From positions 2,082,306 to 2,146,305 of the forward strand of contig CAWALV010000006.1 of the NCBI GenBank assembly GCA_963782965.1: 64,000 nucleotides of DNA, written 5' to 3'. Both the position numbers and the translations under genes were made by a program. The DNA comes from CAWALV01 sp963782965. GTDB taxonomy: Bacteria > Actinomycetota > Actinomycetes > Acidothermales > Acidothermaceae. This document shows positions 17,780 to 25,593 of this stretch, piece by piece. How positions within the stretch are numbered: position 1 is the stretch's first letter; each line of letters begins with the position of its first letter. The notes beneath the pieces were generated by a model. The model had not been told where the DNA came from and did no database searches. It was given only the letters and a program-made list of their open reading frames with translations.

Positions 17780-17965
17780 TCAGAAGACGAGTGGTACGAG
17801 CATCTTGGTCGACCCCTTGTACTGCGGATAGGCGTCCGGAAATCGTTTGGTCAAGAAGGTCTCCTCGACCGTCGCGCTGTACCCGAAGTAGATCCCGGCA
17901 AGGGCGACGGCAGACATGACCGTCATCATGGCCCACCGGCCCAACCCCAGATGTGCACTGGTCAA
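17780..17965 (-). pseudogene. C-terminal fragment of an isoprenylcysteine carboxyl methyltransferase-like protein
   Basis: 61 residues: one membrane segment then EETFLTKRFPDAYPQYKGS and TKMLVPLVF, which match the extreme C-terminus of ICMT-family methyltransferases. The N-terminal membrane segments and the S-adenosylmethionine region are missing. Its ATG overlaps the hydrolase stop (ATGA), so it can be translated, but it cannot be a complete enzyme. I treat it as a remnant left by a rearrangement; a functional microprotein cannot be excluded. Confidence 0.5.
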
Positions 17966-18708
17966 GACAAGGGGCCGACGAACGCCGCCAGCTCCGCTGC
18001 GAACTCCGCCGGCGTCTCGATCGCGCTCAGATGGCCCGCGCCCGGCAACACCACCAGCCGCGCCAACCGAGCCGCTTCCGCCATCGCCGAGGCCCCGGCC
18101 GGCGGTGTCAACGTGTCCTCCGCTCCGACGAGCACCAACACGGGCACGTCGAGGGAGTCCAACACCGCATGCGAATCAGCCCGCGCGGCCATCGCCCGCT
18201 GCCACCAGGCCGCCGTCGCAGGCGACGCGCTCGACACCAGCTCGCGCACGAAGGCGACGACGTCCGGGCGCGAGCGCTTGGTCGTATCGCCAAGCAACCC
18301 AGGCAGCGATTCTTCGACCAGCACGCGCGGGGTACCTTCGCGCACCAACGTCTCGGCCATCTCGAGCCGGCTCTGCCGAGCGGCTTCCGTATCGGCGCCG
18401 GTCCTCGTGTCGGCGAGCACGAGCGCGGCCAGCCGCTCGGGATGGCGGCGGGCAAACGCGAGTGCCACGTAACCGCCCATCGAAAGGCCGCCCACAACAG
18501 CCCGCTGCACACCACGGGAGTCGAGCAACGCTGCGACGTCGTCCGCCAACACGTCGAGGGACGGCGGCCCGTCGCCGAGCGGCACCTCGCCGGCGCCCCG
18601 AAAGTCCGGCGTGACGAGCTGCAGCGACGGCCCCAGCGCGTCGGCCAACGGCTGCCACATGCGGCTCGACAGCGGGAAGGCGTGCAGGAGCACGACGGGA
18701 CACGGCAC
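17962..18708 (-). CDS. alpha/beta-hydrolase fold protein
   Basis: 248 residues. Oxyanion-loop LLHAFPL, nucleophile elbow GGLSMGGYVAL, acid region LVGAEDTLTPP and catalytic His in LPGAGHLSAIE complete the triad. The closest named types are 3-oxoadipate enol-lactonase-like or esterase proteins, but the substrate is not readable. The GTG at 18708 is preferred because TAGGTT lies 7 nt upstream and because a longer start would run into the divergent aminopeptidase gene. Confidence 0.85.
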   Translation of the reverse strand: MPCPVVLLHAFPLSSRMWQPLADALGPSLQLVTPDFRGAGEVPLGDGPPSLDVLADDVAALLDSRGVQRAVVGGLSMGGYVALAFARRHPERLAALVLADTRTGADTEAARQSRLEMAETLVREGTPRVLVEESLPGLLGDTTKRSRPDVVAFVRELVSSASPATAAWWQRAMAARADSHAVLDSLDVPVLVLVGAEDTLTPPAGASAMAEAARLARLVVLPGAGHLSAIETPAEFAAELAAFVGPLS

Positions 18709-18715
18709 GAAACCC

Positions 18716-18721
18716 AACCTA
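18716..18721 (-). promoter_or_regulatory. -10 box of leaderless hydrolase promoter
   Basis: TAGGTT on the minus strand, 7 nt before GTG 18708. Confidence 0.5.
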
Positions 18722-18766
18722 ACCGCCCACCTGCGTTTTCCGGCGCCGATGTAGTTCCATGGAGGG

Positions 18767-20212
18767 ATGCGCAGCCGCCGACCGACCACCACCTCCTACG
18801 ATGCCGACGCCTCCGACGCGCTGAGCGCGTTCATGCGAAAGGGGTGGGCAGACCCCGCACCCCGCCCTGTCGAACCCGCCGAGGTGGCGCCGTACGCCGC
18901 GAAACGCCGGGCCGCACTGTCGGCGGCGTTCCCTCGCCGACCGATCGTCGTCCCGGCCGGCACGCTGAAGGTCCGCAACAACGACGTGCCCTACCCGTTT
19001 CGGCCGACCAGCGACTTCGTCTGGCTCACCGGCGCCACCATGCCCGACGCCGTCCTGGTGATGGCTCCTGATCCTGACGAGCCCGACGACCACCGGGCAA
19101 CCCTCTACACGCGCTCGTCCGCCCCGCGCGCGGAAAGCGACGAGTTCTACCGCGACCGGGTGAACGGGCAGTTGTGGACCGGCCCGCGCCCGAGCCTCGA
19201 CGAGATCGCCGGCGAGTTCGATATCACCGCCAGACCGCTCGACGAACTCGCCGACGCGCTCGCCAGGCTGGCCGGGCAGAAGCCCGCTCCCGTGGTCCTG
19301 CGCGGCCACGACGCGACCGTCGATACCGCTGTCGCATCCGTCGACGGCGCGGCCGACCCGACGCTGGCAACGACGCTCTCCGAGCTGCGGCTGGTCAAGG
19401 ACGACTGGGAGATCGCCTCGTTGGCACAAGCGGCCGACGTCAGCGTCCGCGGCTTCGAAGACGTCGTCCGCTCCCTTTCCGCCGCATGCAAGACCAGCGA
19501 ACGCTGGATCGAAGGCACGTTCTGGCGGCGTGCCCGGCTGGAAGGAAATGACGTCGGCTACAGCACCATCGCCGCGGCCGGCGAGCATGCGTGCATCCTG
19601 CACTGGACGCGTGACGACGGCCCGGTGCGCGACGGCGATCTGCTCCTGCTCGACGCCGGTGTCGAAAATCGCGACCTCTACACCGCCGACGTCACCCGCA
19701 CGCTGCCCGTCAACGGCCGCTTCAGCGACGCGCAGCGACGCGTCTACCAACTCGTCTACGACGCGCAGGAAGCAGCGCTTGCGGCGGTCAAGCCCGGTGC
19801 CAAGTTCCGCGATTACTACCGGGCCTCGCATCAGGTGCTCGCGCAGGGCCTGGTGGCGTGGGGCATCCTGCCCGAGTCGGCCGCCGACCTCGACGGCCCG
19901 GACGCCGACCTGCACCGCCGCTACTCGCTGCACAACCCCGGCCACATGCTCGGACTCGACGTGCACGATTGCGCGCAGGCCCGCCGCGAGGCCTACCTCG
20001 ACGGTGTGCTCGAAGCGGGTTACGTGCTGACGGTCGAGCCCGGCCTGTACTTCCAGACCGACGATCTGACCGTTCCGGAAGAGCTTCGTGGCATCGGCGT
20101 CCGCATCGAGGACGACGTGGTGGTGACGCACGAGGGATGCCGCAACTTGACGGCTGCGCTGCCACGCCACCCCGACGACGTCGAAGCCTGGATGGCGAAG
20201 CTGCTCGGCTGA
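18767..20212 (+). CDS. pepP: Xaa-Pro aminopeptidase (M24B family)
   Basis: 481 residues. An N-terminal creatinase-like domain precedes the pita-bread domain, where all metal ligands are visible: Asp in LLLDAGVE, Asp in YTADVTRT, His in NPGHMLGLDVHD, Glu in TVEPGLYF and Glu in GVRIEDDVVVT. It removes N-terminal residues before proline. ATG 18767 is directly abutted by GGAGGG with no spacer, an odd ribosome-site arrangement, so a short or absent leader may be used. It ends before a large palindrome at 20250. Confidence 0.93.
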   Translation: MRSRRPTTTSYDADASDALSAFMRKGWADPAPRPVEPAEVAPYAAKRRAALSAAFPRRPIVVPAGTLKVRNNDVPYPFRPTSDFVWLTGATMPDAVLVMAPDPDEPDDHRATLYTRSSAPRAESDEFYRDRVNGQLWTGPRPSLDEIAGEFDITARPLDELADALARLAGQKPAPVVLRGHDATVDTAVASVDGAADPTLATTLSELRLVKDDWEIASLAQAADVSVRGFEDVVRSLSAACKTSERWIEGTFWRRARLEGNDVGYSTIAAAGEHACILHWTRDDGPVRDGDLLLLDAGVENRDLYTADVTRTLPVNGRFSDAQRRVYQLVYDAQEAALAAVKPGAKFRDYYRASHQVLAQGLVAWGILPESAADLDGPDADLHRRYSLHNPGHMLGLDVHDCAQARREAYLDGVLEAGYVLTVEPGLYFQTDDLTVPEELRGIGVRIEDDVVVTHEGCRNLTAALPRHPDDVEAWMAKLLG

Positions 20213-20249
20213 GTCCGGCCGGCTTCACGCCAACCCGCCCCGCTGATTC

Positions 20250-20317
20250 AGCGGTGATCAAGCAGATATGACCGCGACACGCTGGCGTGTCGTGTCGTTA
20301 TCTGCTTGATCACCGCT
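20250..20317. terminator. long palindromic hairpin downstream of pepP
   Basis: Perfect 19-bp outer arms (20250-20268 and 20299-20317) enclose an inner CGACACGC/GCGTGTCG stem. It lies between convergent pepP and the zinc-ribbon gene, so a two-sided terminator is likely; its size also fits a dispersed extragenic palindrome. Confidence 0.65.
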
Positions 20318-20389
20318 CCTGGGGGCCGGGCGGGCGCGAGTGGGGGCGGGGCAGTGCGCGCGACAGCGGCGAGTCGCGGCGCGGGCGGG

Positions 20390-20704
20390 TCAGCGGCGGG
20401 GACGACGCACCGAGCGACGCTCTCGCGCGTTCCAGCACGGGGTGTGCCAATGCCGCCGCTGATCGATGCTGTCGCGCAGCCACGCGACGACGTGCGGCGT
20501 GGCGGGCCTGATCTCCTGGTCGCAACCCGGGCAACGGTAGGTCTTCGTCGACGTCGACCCGGTGATGCGGCGTACCACCCACTCCTCGCCATGCGAATCG
20601 AACTCGATCGACTCGAAGCCACCGCCGAGATCGGTGTCACCGCTGGCATCGGCCGACGTGGTCGACCCCGACCGGCGCACCGGTCGCGTGCGGCGCGGGC
20701 TCAT
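20390..20704 (-). CDS. small zinc-ribbon-like protein
   Basis: 104 residues. After a basic, Ser/Thr-rich N-terminus it has YRCPGCDQEI (Cys58, Cys61) and HWHTPC (His85, His87, Cys90), a likely zinc site. Proteins of this kind are common in actinobacteria, often mislabelled ATP/GTP-binding; function unknown. The start ATG 20704 overlaps the fdhD stop (ATGA), indicating coupling to FdhD. Basic termini suggest nucleic-acid contact, but that is a guess. Confidence 0.75.
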   Translation of the reverse strand: MSPRRTRPVRRSGSTTSADASGDTDLGGGFESIEFDSHGEEWVVRRITGSTSTKTYRCPGCDQEIRPATPHVVAWLRDSIDQRRHWHTPCWNARERRSVRRPRR

Positions 20705-21540
20705 ACCGCTGCCCGGTCGACGACGCGAGAAGAACCGGCGTAGACGTTCATCGACTGCCCGCGCAAGAACCCGACCAGCGTCATGCCCACCGACTCGGCG
20801 AACTCGACGGCGAGCGAAGACGGCGCGCTGACCGCCGCAAGCACGGGAATGCCTGCCAGATAGGCCTTCTGCACGAGTTCGAACGAAGCGCGACCGCTCA
20901 CCAGCAACACGCAACGGGCGAGCGGCAGCCGCTTCTCGTGCAACCCCCAGCCGATCACTTTGTCGGTCGCATTGTGGCGGCCGACGTCTTCACGCAACGC
21001 CAGCAAGTCGCCGTCCGAGCTGAACAGGCCCGCAGCGTGCAGACCGCCGGTCTGATCGAACACCTTCTGCGCGGCGCGCAACCGATCGGGAAGAGAGACG
21101 AGCAGCGACGGCGACACGCTGACGTCGTCGGTCGCGACGTCGAAACGCGACTGCACTCGGACGGCGTCGATGCTCGCTTTCCCACATACGCCGCACGAAC
21201 TCGTGGTGTAGAAGTTGCGCGTCACCTCGACCCTCGGCGCATCGGCGGAGGTGTCGACGTCGATGACGTTGTAGGTGTTCGCCCCGTCGGCATCGGCGCC
21301 CGCGCAGTACCGCAGACCGATCAGCTGACCGGCGTCGGTGATCAAGCCCTCGGTCCAGCAGAATCCGGCGACCAGGTCGAAATCGTCACCCGGGGTGCGC
21401 ATCGTGACCGCGATGGCTCGCCCGGCGACTCGGATTTCCAGGGGTTCCTCGACCGCGAGGGTGTCCATGCGCTGCCGCACCGTATCGGCGTCAGCGGCGT
21501 CCAGCCGAAGCACCGACCGCCGTTGCGTGACCCGACCCAT
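20701..21540 (-). CDS. fdhD: formate dehydrogenase accessory sulfurtransferase FdhD
   Basis: 279 residues. The sulfur-relay motif SSCGVCGKASI holds Cys116 and Cys119. EEPLEIRVAG, REDVGRHNATDKVIG and LVSGRASFELVQKA are further family blocks. FdhD transfers sulfur from a cysteine desulfurase to the molybdenum cofactor of formate dehydrogenase. ATG 21540 has TACCCT 6 nt upstream (leaderless). Near mobA and a DUF6457 gene, so this is a molybdenum-cofactor neighbourhood, although no formate dehydrogenase is in the window. Confidence 0.95.
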   Translation of the reverse strand: MGRVTQRRSVLRLDAADADTVRQRMDTLAVEEPLEIRVAGRAIAVTMRTPGDDFDLVAGFCWTEGLITDAGQLIGLRYCAGADADGANTYNVIDVDTSADAPRVEVTRNFYTTSSCGVCGKASIDAVRVQSRFDVATDDVSVSPSLLVSLPDRLRAAQKVFDQTGGLHAAGLFSSDGDLLALREDVGRHNATDKVIGWGLHEKRLPLARCVLLVSGRASFELVQKAYLAGIPVLAAVSAPSSLAVEFAESVGMTLVGFLRGQSMNVYAGSSRVVDRAAV

Positions 21541-21546
21541 ACCTGA

Positions 21547-21552
21547 AGGGTA
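21547..21552 (-). promoter_or_regulatory. -10 box of leaderless fdhD promoter
   Basis: TACCCT on the minus strand, 6 nt before ATG 21540. Confidence 0.45.
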
Positions 21553-21622
21553 ATCGGGGGGCGGTGTGAGCCGGCGCGATCGGGTAGATCATGGCCACGG
21601 GACGACACGGAAAGGACGACGG

Positions 21623-21865
21623 ATGAGCGAACTCGACTCGTGGGTGACGGCGGTCTGCGGCGAACTCGGCATCGACCCTGCGGCGGCACCCGATGCGGTG
21701 CTCGACGTGGCCCGAGACGTCGCCCACGGCGTGGAGCGGCAGGCGGCGCCGCTGACGACGTTCCTGCTCGGTCGGGCCGTGGAGTCCGGGGTGCCGCTCG
21801 CCGCCGCGGCGGAGCGGATCAACAGGCTCGTCACGAACTGGGAGTACCGCGAGAACCCGGGTTGA
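21623..21865 (+). CDS. DUF6457 family small protein
   Basis: 80 residues, helical: SELDSWVTAVCGELGI, VLDVARDVAHGVERQAAPLTTFLLG and AAERINRLVTNW. This matches a short family usually found beside molybdopterin-guanine dinucleotide genes. ATG 21623 has an AAAGGA ribosome site. Its 3' end overlaps the convergent mobA gene by 35 bp. A role in molybdenum-cofactor maturation is inferred from context only. Confidence 0.75.
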   Translation: MSELDSWVTAVCGELGIDPAAAPDAVLDVARDVAHGVERQAAPLTTFLLGRAVESGVPLAAAAERINRLVTNWEYRENPG

Positions 21866-22496
21866 TCGGCGCGCCCGCGCCGCGCTCCGGTGGCTCGTCC
21901 CCTTGCGCGTGCGCCGGCCGGAGGGCCAGCCGCCGGGCGCGAGCCAGGTCTTCTGCGGTGTCACAGTCGAGCGCCTCCTCGCCCGACGCGGCCACCTCGG
22001 CGACGGAGAACCCGGCGACCAGATCGCGAACCGCTCGGCCGGTCCACGACTCACCGCTCGCGTTCGCGCGCAGCGCCGCGGTGGCATAGGCGGCCACCAG
22101 GCTTTGCCGCCGGCCCGACCCATCGACCAGCATCGCCGCCTCGTGGCCGGGCAGCGCACCGAGCAGCCGCTCGATCGCCGAAGCGGCAAACGGCGCATCG
22201 ACCGCTAGGACGACGACCGTCGGCGCCGCGACGTGCGCCAGCGCATGCACGATCGCCGCGGCAGGCCCACCGCCGGGGGGATCTTCACTCGTCCAGACGA
22301 CCGTGGTCGCGAACTCCGACGCGGGCTCGGCCGCGCGCGGCGGCCCGACGACGACCACGCGTTGGGCGCCCGCCACGGCGGCGACCGCGCGGTCGAGGAG
22401 CCGGCGGCCGTCGACGTCCAGCATGGCCTTGTCGGCGCCGCCCATCCGTCGGGCCGCGCCGCCCGCCAGGACGACGGCGTCGTAGGGAGGCATCAT
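21831..22496 (-). CDS. mobA: molybdenum cofactor guanylyltransferase (MobA-like NTP transferase)
   Basis: 221 residues. Starts with the nucleotidyltransferase motif VVLAGGAARRMGGADKAML and has VLAVDAPFAA (the metal-binding Asp region) and SLVAAYAT. It would attach GMP to molybdopterin to form the guanine dinucleotide cofactor used by formate dehydrogenases. ATG 22496 has TAGGGT 6 nt upstream. The C-terminal tail is low-complexity and overlaps the DUF6457 gene. Divergent from nucS across 36 bp. Confidence 0.85.
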   Translation of the reverse strand: MMPPYDAVVLAGGAARRMGGADKAMLDVDGRRLLDRAVAAVAGAQRVVVVGPPRAAEPASEFATTVVWTSEDPPGGGPAAAIVHALAHVAAPTVVVLAVDAPFAASAIERLLGALPGHEAAMLVDGSGRRQSLVAAYATAALRANASGESWTGRAVRDLVAGFSVAEVAASGEEALDCDTAEDLARARRLALRPAHAQGDEPPERGAGAPINPGSRGTPSS

Positions 22497-22502
22497 CGAA
22501 AG

Positions 22503-22508
22503 ACCCTA
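22503..22508 (-). promoter_or_regulatory. -10 box of leaderless mobA promoter
   Basis: TAGGGT on the minus strand, 6 nt before ATG 22496; it faces away from the nucS box 12 bp to the right. Confidence 0.5.
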
Positions 22509-22519
22509 CGGCCGGCCGC

Positions 22520-22525
22520 TACGGT
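22520..22525 (+). promoter_or_regulatory. -10 box of leaderless nucS promoter
   Basis: TACGGT, 7 nt before GTG 22533. Confidence 0.5.
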
Positions 22526-22532
22526 GAGCGGC

Positions 22533-23192
22533 GTGCGCCTCGTCATCGCCCGCTGCAGCGTCGACTACGTCGGCCGGCTGACCGCCCACCTCCCGCCTGC
22601 GACCCGGCTGATCCTCGTCAAAGCCGACGGTTCGGTCTCGATCCACGCCGACGACCGCGCCTACAAGCCGTTGAACTGGATGAGCCCGCCGTGCACGCTG
22701 CAAGAGACGCCCGGCACCTGGACGGTCACCAACAAGGCCGGCGAGCAGCTCGTGGTGACGATCGAGGACGTGCTGCACGACTCCAGCCACGAACTCGGGG
22801 TCGACCCCGGCCTCTTCAAGGACGGCGTCGAGGCGCACCTGCAGGAGTTGCTCGCCGACCACCCGGGCGCCCTCGGCGCGGGCATGAGCCTGGTGCGGCG
22901 CGAGTACCCGACCGCGATCGGTCCGGTCGACCTGCTGTGCAGGGACGCCGACGGCATCAGTGTTGCCGTCGAGGTGAAACGCCGGGGCGAGATCGACGGC
23001 GTCGAGCAGCTCACCCGCTACCTCGAACTGCTGAACCGCGATCCGTTACTGGCGCCGGTGCGCGGTGTCTTCGCGGCTCAGGAGATCAAGCCGCAGGCCC
23101 GGGTGCTCGCTACCGACCGCGGCATCACCTGCGTGAGCGTCAACTACGACGAACTCCGCGGCGCCGGCGACCCGAGCGCCCGGTTGTTCTGA
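22533..23192 (+). CDS. nucS: mismatch-specific endonuclease NucS/EndoMS
   Basis: 219 residues. N-terminal domain begins RLVIARCSVDYVGRLTAHLP and holds the DNA-binding region KPLNWM. The C-terminal nuclease core has GPVDLL (Asp133) and AVEVKRRGEIDGVEQLTRY (Glu147, Lys149). NucS cuts both strands at mismatches in actinobacteria lacking MutS and MutL. The start at GTG 22533 fits the family N-terminus and a TACGGT box; GTG 22524 is also in frame. Confidence 0.95.
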   Translation: MRLVIARCSVDYVGRLTAHLPPATRLILVKADGSVSIHADDRAYKPLNWMSPPCTLQETPGTWTVTNKAGEQLVVTIEDVLHDSSHELGVDPGLFKDGVEAHLQELLADHPGALGAGMSLVRREYPTAIGPVDLLCRDADGISVAVEVKRRGEIDGVEQLTRYLELLNRDPLLAPVRGVFAAQEIKPQARVLATDRGITCVSVNYDELRGAGDPSARLF

Positions 23193-23205
23193 CGCCGCAA
23201 CGACG

Positions 23206-25470
23206 TCAGCTGATCACGAAGTCGTCGGCGTAGAAGGTCAGGCGCTGCGCGTTCGTCGTCGCGTTGCTGTTGTTCACGTAGACGGTCACGGCACCCGTGG
23301 AGTTCGTGGTGAACGACACGGTCAGCTTGGTCCACGTCGCGGCGGTCGTGACCGACGTCGACGCGGCGGAGCCACCCGACACACCGATCGTGAGGCGGGA
23401 GCCCTGCACGTAAGCGCTCAGCGTGTATGTGTGGTTCGGCAGCAAAGTCACGTCCTGCTGGCACTGCTCGTTCTTACGGTTGCCGGCCGCCTGCAAGGCG
23501 TAGGTACCGGCGTGGCGGGTGCCGTTCTGCACCACGCCGCCGTTGTCACACACCCACGGCGAAAGGGAGCCGGTCTCGAAGTTGCCGTTCACCAGGCCGG
23601 TGGGCGCCGGGGCCGTGGAGCCAGAAGCTGCGGCCCACAGGTCGGCGACGTTCGCCGACGTGAGCTCGGTCGTATACACCGTCGCCTCGTCGAGCTGGCC
23701 GCTGAAACCGTAGTTGGTCTGGGTCGTGCCGGGGTTGTTTGCGCCGGTCCACATGCCTCCCCAGCCGCTGAGGTTGCCGCAGCCCACGCGCCACCAGCCG
23801 CCGTTCAACGCCGTGTAGTTCTGCGAGGCATTGTTCGGGTCCCAACCCGTGAGCGCGCCGTCGACGTAGAGCGCCATGCCGTCGGTACCCATCGTCGCGA
23901 CCGCCATGTGCCAGCTGCCGTCGTTGTAGCTTGCGGCCGAACTCACGGTCGTCGTGGCGCCGGTCCACACGCCGAACCACAACCGGCCGTTGCCATCCAT
24001 GTAGATGTGCCGGTCGTACTGACCGCCTGACCCGCTGTTGGAAACGCCGGTCTGCGCGCTCTCGAAGCCGATGAGCTTGCCGCCGTTGCTGTAGCCGGGG
24101 GCCGTCTTGAACCAGATGACTTCGCTGTACGTGACGGCCGCCGGGTTCTGCGCTGCAACGCCGGGCGCGGTGTAGACGCAGGTCGCCGTCGCACTGTCGC
24201 CACCCGCCGCGCTCACCGAGTAGTTCGGCGTCCGCCCGTCGGTCAATGCACCCGCCTGCTGGAGGGTCCAGGACGCGCTCCCGTACGGCGACGGACTGTA
24301 CTGCCCGGTACGGGCGTTCCCCGAGGAATCGGCCGCGGTCGAGTTCTGGCTGGTCGCCGTGCCCGCCGAATCGTCGAGCTTCCAGTACAGGTAAGGGCTC
24401 AGGCTCTGAACTGCGGCGGTGTAGCTCTGGCCGAAGAATGTGGCGGCGTGCCAGACGTTGCCGGTATCCGCGGTTGTGGCCGAGAAGGCCGCCTGGGTCG
24501 TGGGTAGCAGCAGCGCACCCGCGCCGACGCCGACGATGGCGGTGCGCGTGGCTGTCCACCGAGCGATCCGCGCTGTGCGTGACGGCCGGGCGTGCCGGCC
24601 GTGGTCGGCGTCGTTGAGGTGCCGGCGGGCGGTCAGCAACGTGGCGTTGAAGGCGATCCTGGTCTTGACTGCCTCGGCAGAGAACTGAGATGCGGCCGAT
24701 GAAGGTGCCTTCGACGAAGGGGTCGCCGAGGGAGACGTCACTTCTGGCGACGGCGCTGTGGGAACCGTGCCGCTGGAGACCGGCTGGTACGCGGCGTCCG
24801 TGCCGCCCAAGCGCTTGTCGGCCACGAACCCCGCATAGTCGTCCGGCTCGTCGCCGTCGTTGTCGTCGCCGTCATCGCCGTCGCCGTCGTTGTCCTCGCC
24901 GTTGGCCGCCGCAGGTTCCTCGTCGTGGTCGCGGACGACGAGGTACGCGGCGGCGATAAGGCTGGCGAGCAGTAGCCCGAGCCAGACGAACTGACCGTTT
25001 TGCAACCAGATGAGCGGGAGTCCGACCCAGCGGACGAGCAGGCGGCCCATGCCACGCACGTTCGACATCGGGACGGGAGCCGAGTCGGGGGTCGCGTTGG
25101 CGTCGCCCTTGGTGACCAGCGTGCCATCGGTGTTGATCTTGATGACGCGGTGCGACTTGATGGTGCCGGGGTGCTTGCCGGCCGGGTCGACGAATACCGC
25201 GACGTGGCCGAGCAGTTTGGCGGAGTCGTGCTGCGGCGAGGCCATGATGACGTCGCCGACCTTGATGCGCGGCTGCATCGAGCCGGATTCGACGACGTAG
25301 GGCCGCCAGCCGAAGATCATCGGTACGAACGTCACGATGAGGCAGCCGGCGACGAACCAGAGCCATGCCCGACCGAGGAAGCCACCGATCAGTCGGGCGG
25401 AGGAGCCGAAGTCACGCTGCCGCGCCGGCTCGCTCTGCACGGGTGCTTCTACTGCGAGCTGGGTAGCCAT
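23206..25470 (-). CDS. SipW-type signal peptidase fused to a LamG/carbohydrate-binding ectodomain
   Basis: 754 residues with an unusual order. Residues 34-54 form membrane segment 1. A SipW-type peptidase domain follows with ESGSMQPRIKVGD (Ser64), KSHRV (His107) and VTKGDANATPD. Segment 2 is 161-179. Then comes a cytoplasmic linker, Asp-rich at 181-211, Ser/Pro-rich to about 265 and Arg-rich to 309. Residues 309-335 form a second signal, AIVGVGAGALLLPTTQAAFS followed by ATTADTGNVW, the SipW-substrate pattern. A LamG-like lectin domain (about 350-620) and a carbohydrate-binding-like domain (about 630-754) end the protein. Topology is consistent: the peptidase and lectin are both outside. The ribosome site AGGAGGT is strong. 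No frameshift or stop interrupts the junction. Confidence 0.85.
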   Translation of the reverse strand: MATQLAVEAPVQSEPARQRDFGSSARLIGGFLGRAWLWFVAGCLIVTFVPMIFGWRPYVVESGSMQPRIKVGDVIMASPQHDSAKLLGHVAVFVDPAGKHPGTIKSHRVIKINTDGTLVTKGDANATPDSAPVPMSNVRGMGRLLVRWVGLPLIWLQNGQFVWLGLLLASLIAAAYLVVRDHDEEPAAANGEDNDGDGDDGDDNDGDEPDDYAGFVADKRLGGTDAAYQPVSSGTVPTAPSPEVTSPSATPSSKAPSSAASQFSAEAVKTRIAFNATLLTARRHLNDADHGRHARPSRTARIARWTATRTAIVGVGAGALLLPTTQAAFSATTADTGNVWHAATFFGQSYTAAVQSLSPYLYWKLDDSAGTATSQNSTAADSSGNARTGQYSPSPYGSASWTLQQAGALTDGRTPNYSVSAAGGDSATATCVYTAPGVAAQNPAAVTYSEVIWFKTAPGYSNGGKLIGFESAQTGVSNSGSGGQYDRHIYMDGNGRLWFGVWTGATTTVSSAASYNDGSWHMAVATMGTDGMALYVDGALTGWDPNNASQNYTALNGGWWRVGCGNLSGWGGMWTGANNPGTTQTNYGFSGQLDEATVYTTELTSANVADLWAAASGSTAPAPTGLVNGNFETGSLSPWVCDNGGVVQNGTRHAGTYALQAAGNRKNEQCQQDVTLLPNHTYTLSAYVQGSRLTIGVSGGSAASTSVTTAATWTKLTVSFTTNSTGAVTVYVNNSNATTNAQRLTFYADDFVIS
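24835..24915 (-). repeat. GAC/GAT-rich coding repeat for the Asp-rich linker
   Basis: Imperfect trinucleotide-rich DNA encodes roughly 30 residues dominated by Asp, Gly, Glu and Asn in the cytoplasmic linker of the peptidase-LamG fusion. It probably arose by slippage. Confidence 0.6.
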
Positions 25471-25514
25471 CTGCGTGACCTCCTCTCTATCCCTTCTGTT
25501 CTCGGAAAGCCCTT

Positions 25515-25556
25515 CGGCTCCCAGACCCCTGAGACGTTTCCGGGGCCTGGGAGCCG
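25515..25556 (-). terminator. intercistronic hairpin between TasA-like gene and peptidase-LamG gene
   Basis: 15-bp stem (25515-25529 with 25542-25556), with one G-U wobble when read as minus-strand RNA, and a 12-nt loop. It occupies the same place, between substrate and peptidase genes, as the hairpin at 12737. No U tract. Confidence 0.7.
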
Positions 25557-25593
25557 GCTGGCTAACTGATGAGCGTCATGGCGCACTTACCGG

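Noticed and set aside
24835..24915. Regular GTC/GCC-rich repeat that looks array-like
   Set aside because: No spacers and no repeat of 20-40 bp; it encodes the Asp-rich linker. Not CRISPR, and no cas genes are present.
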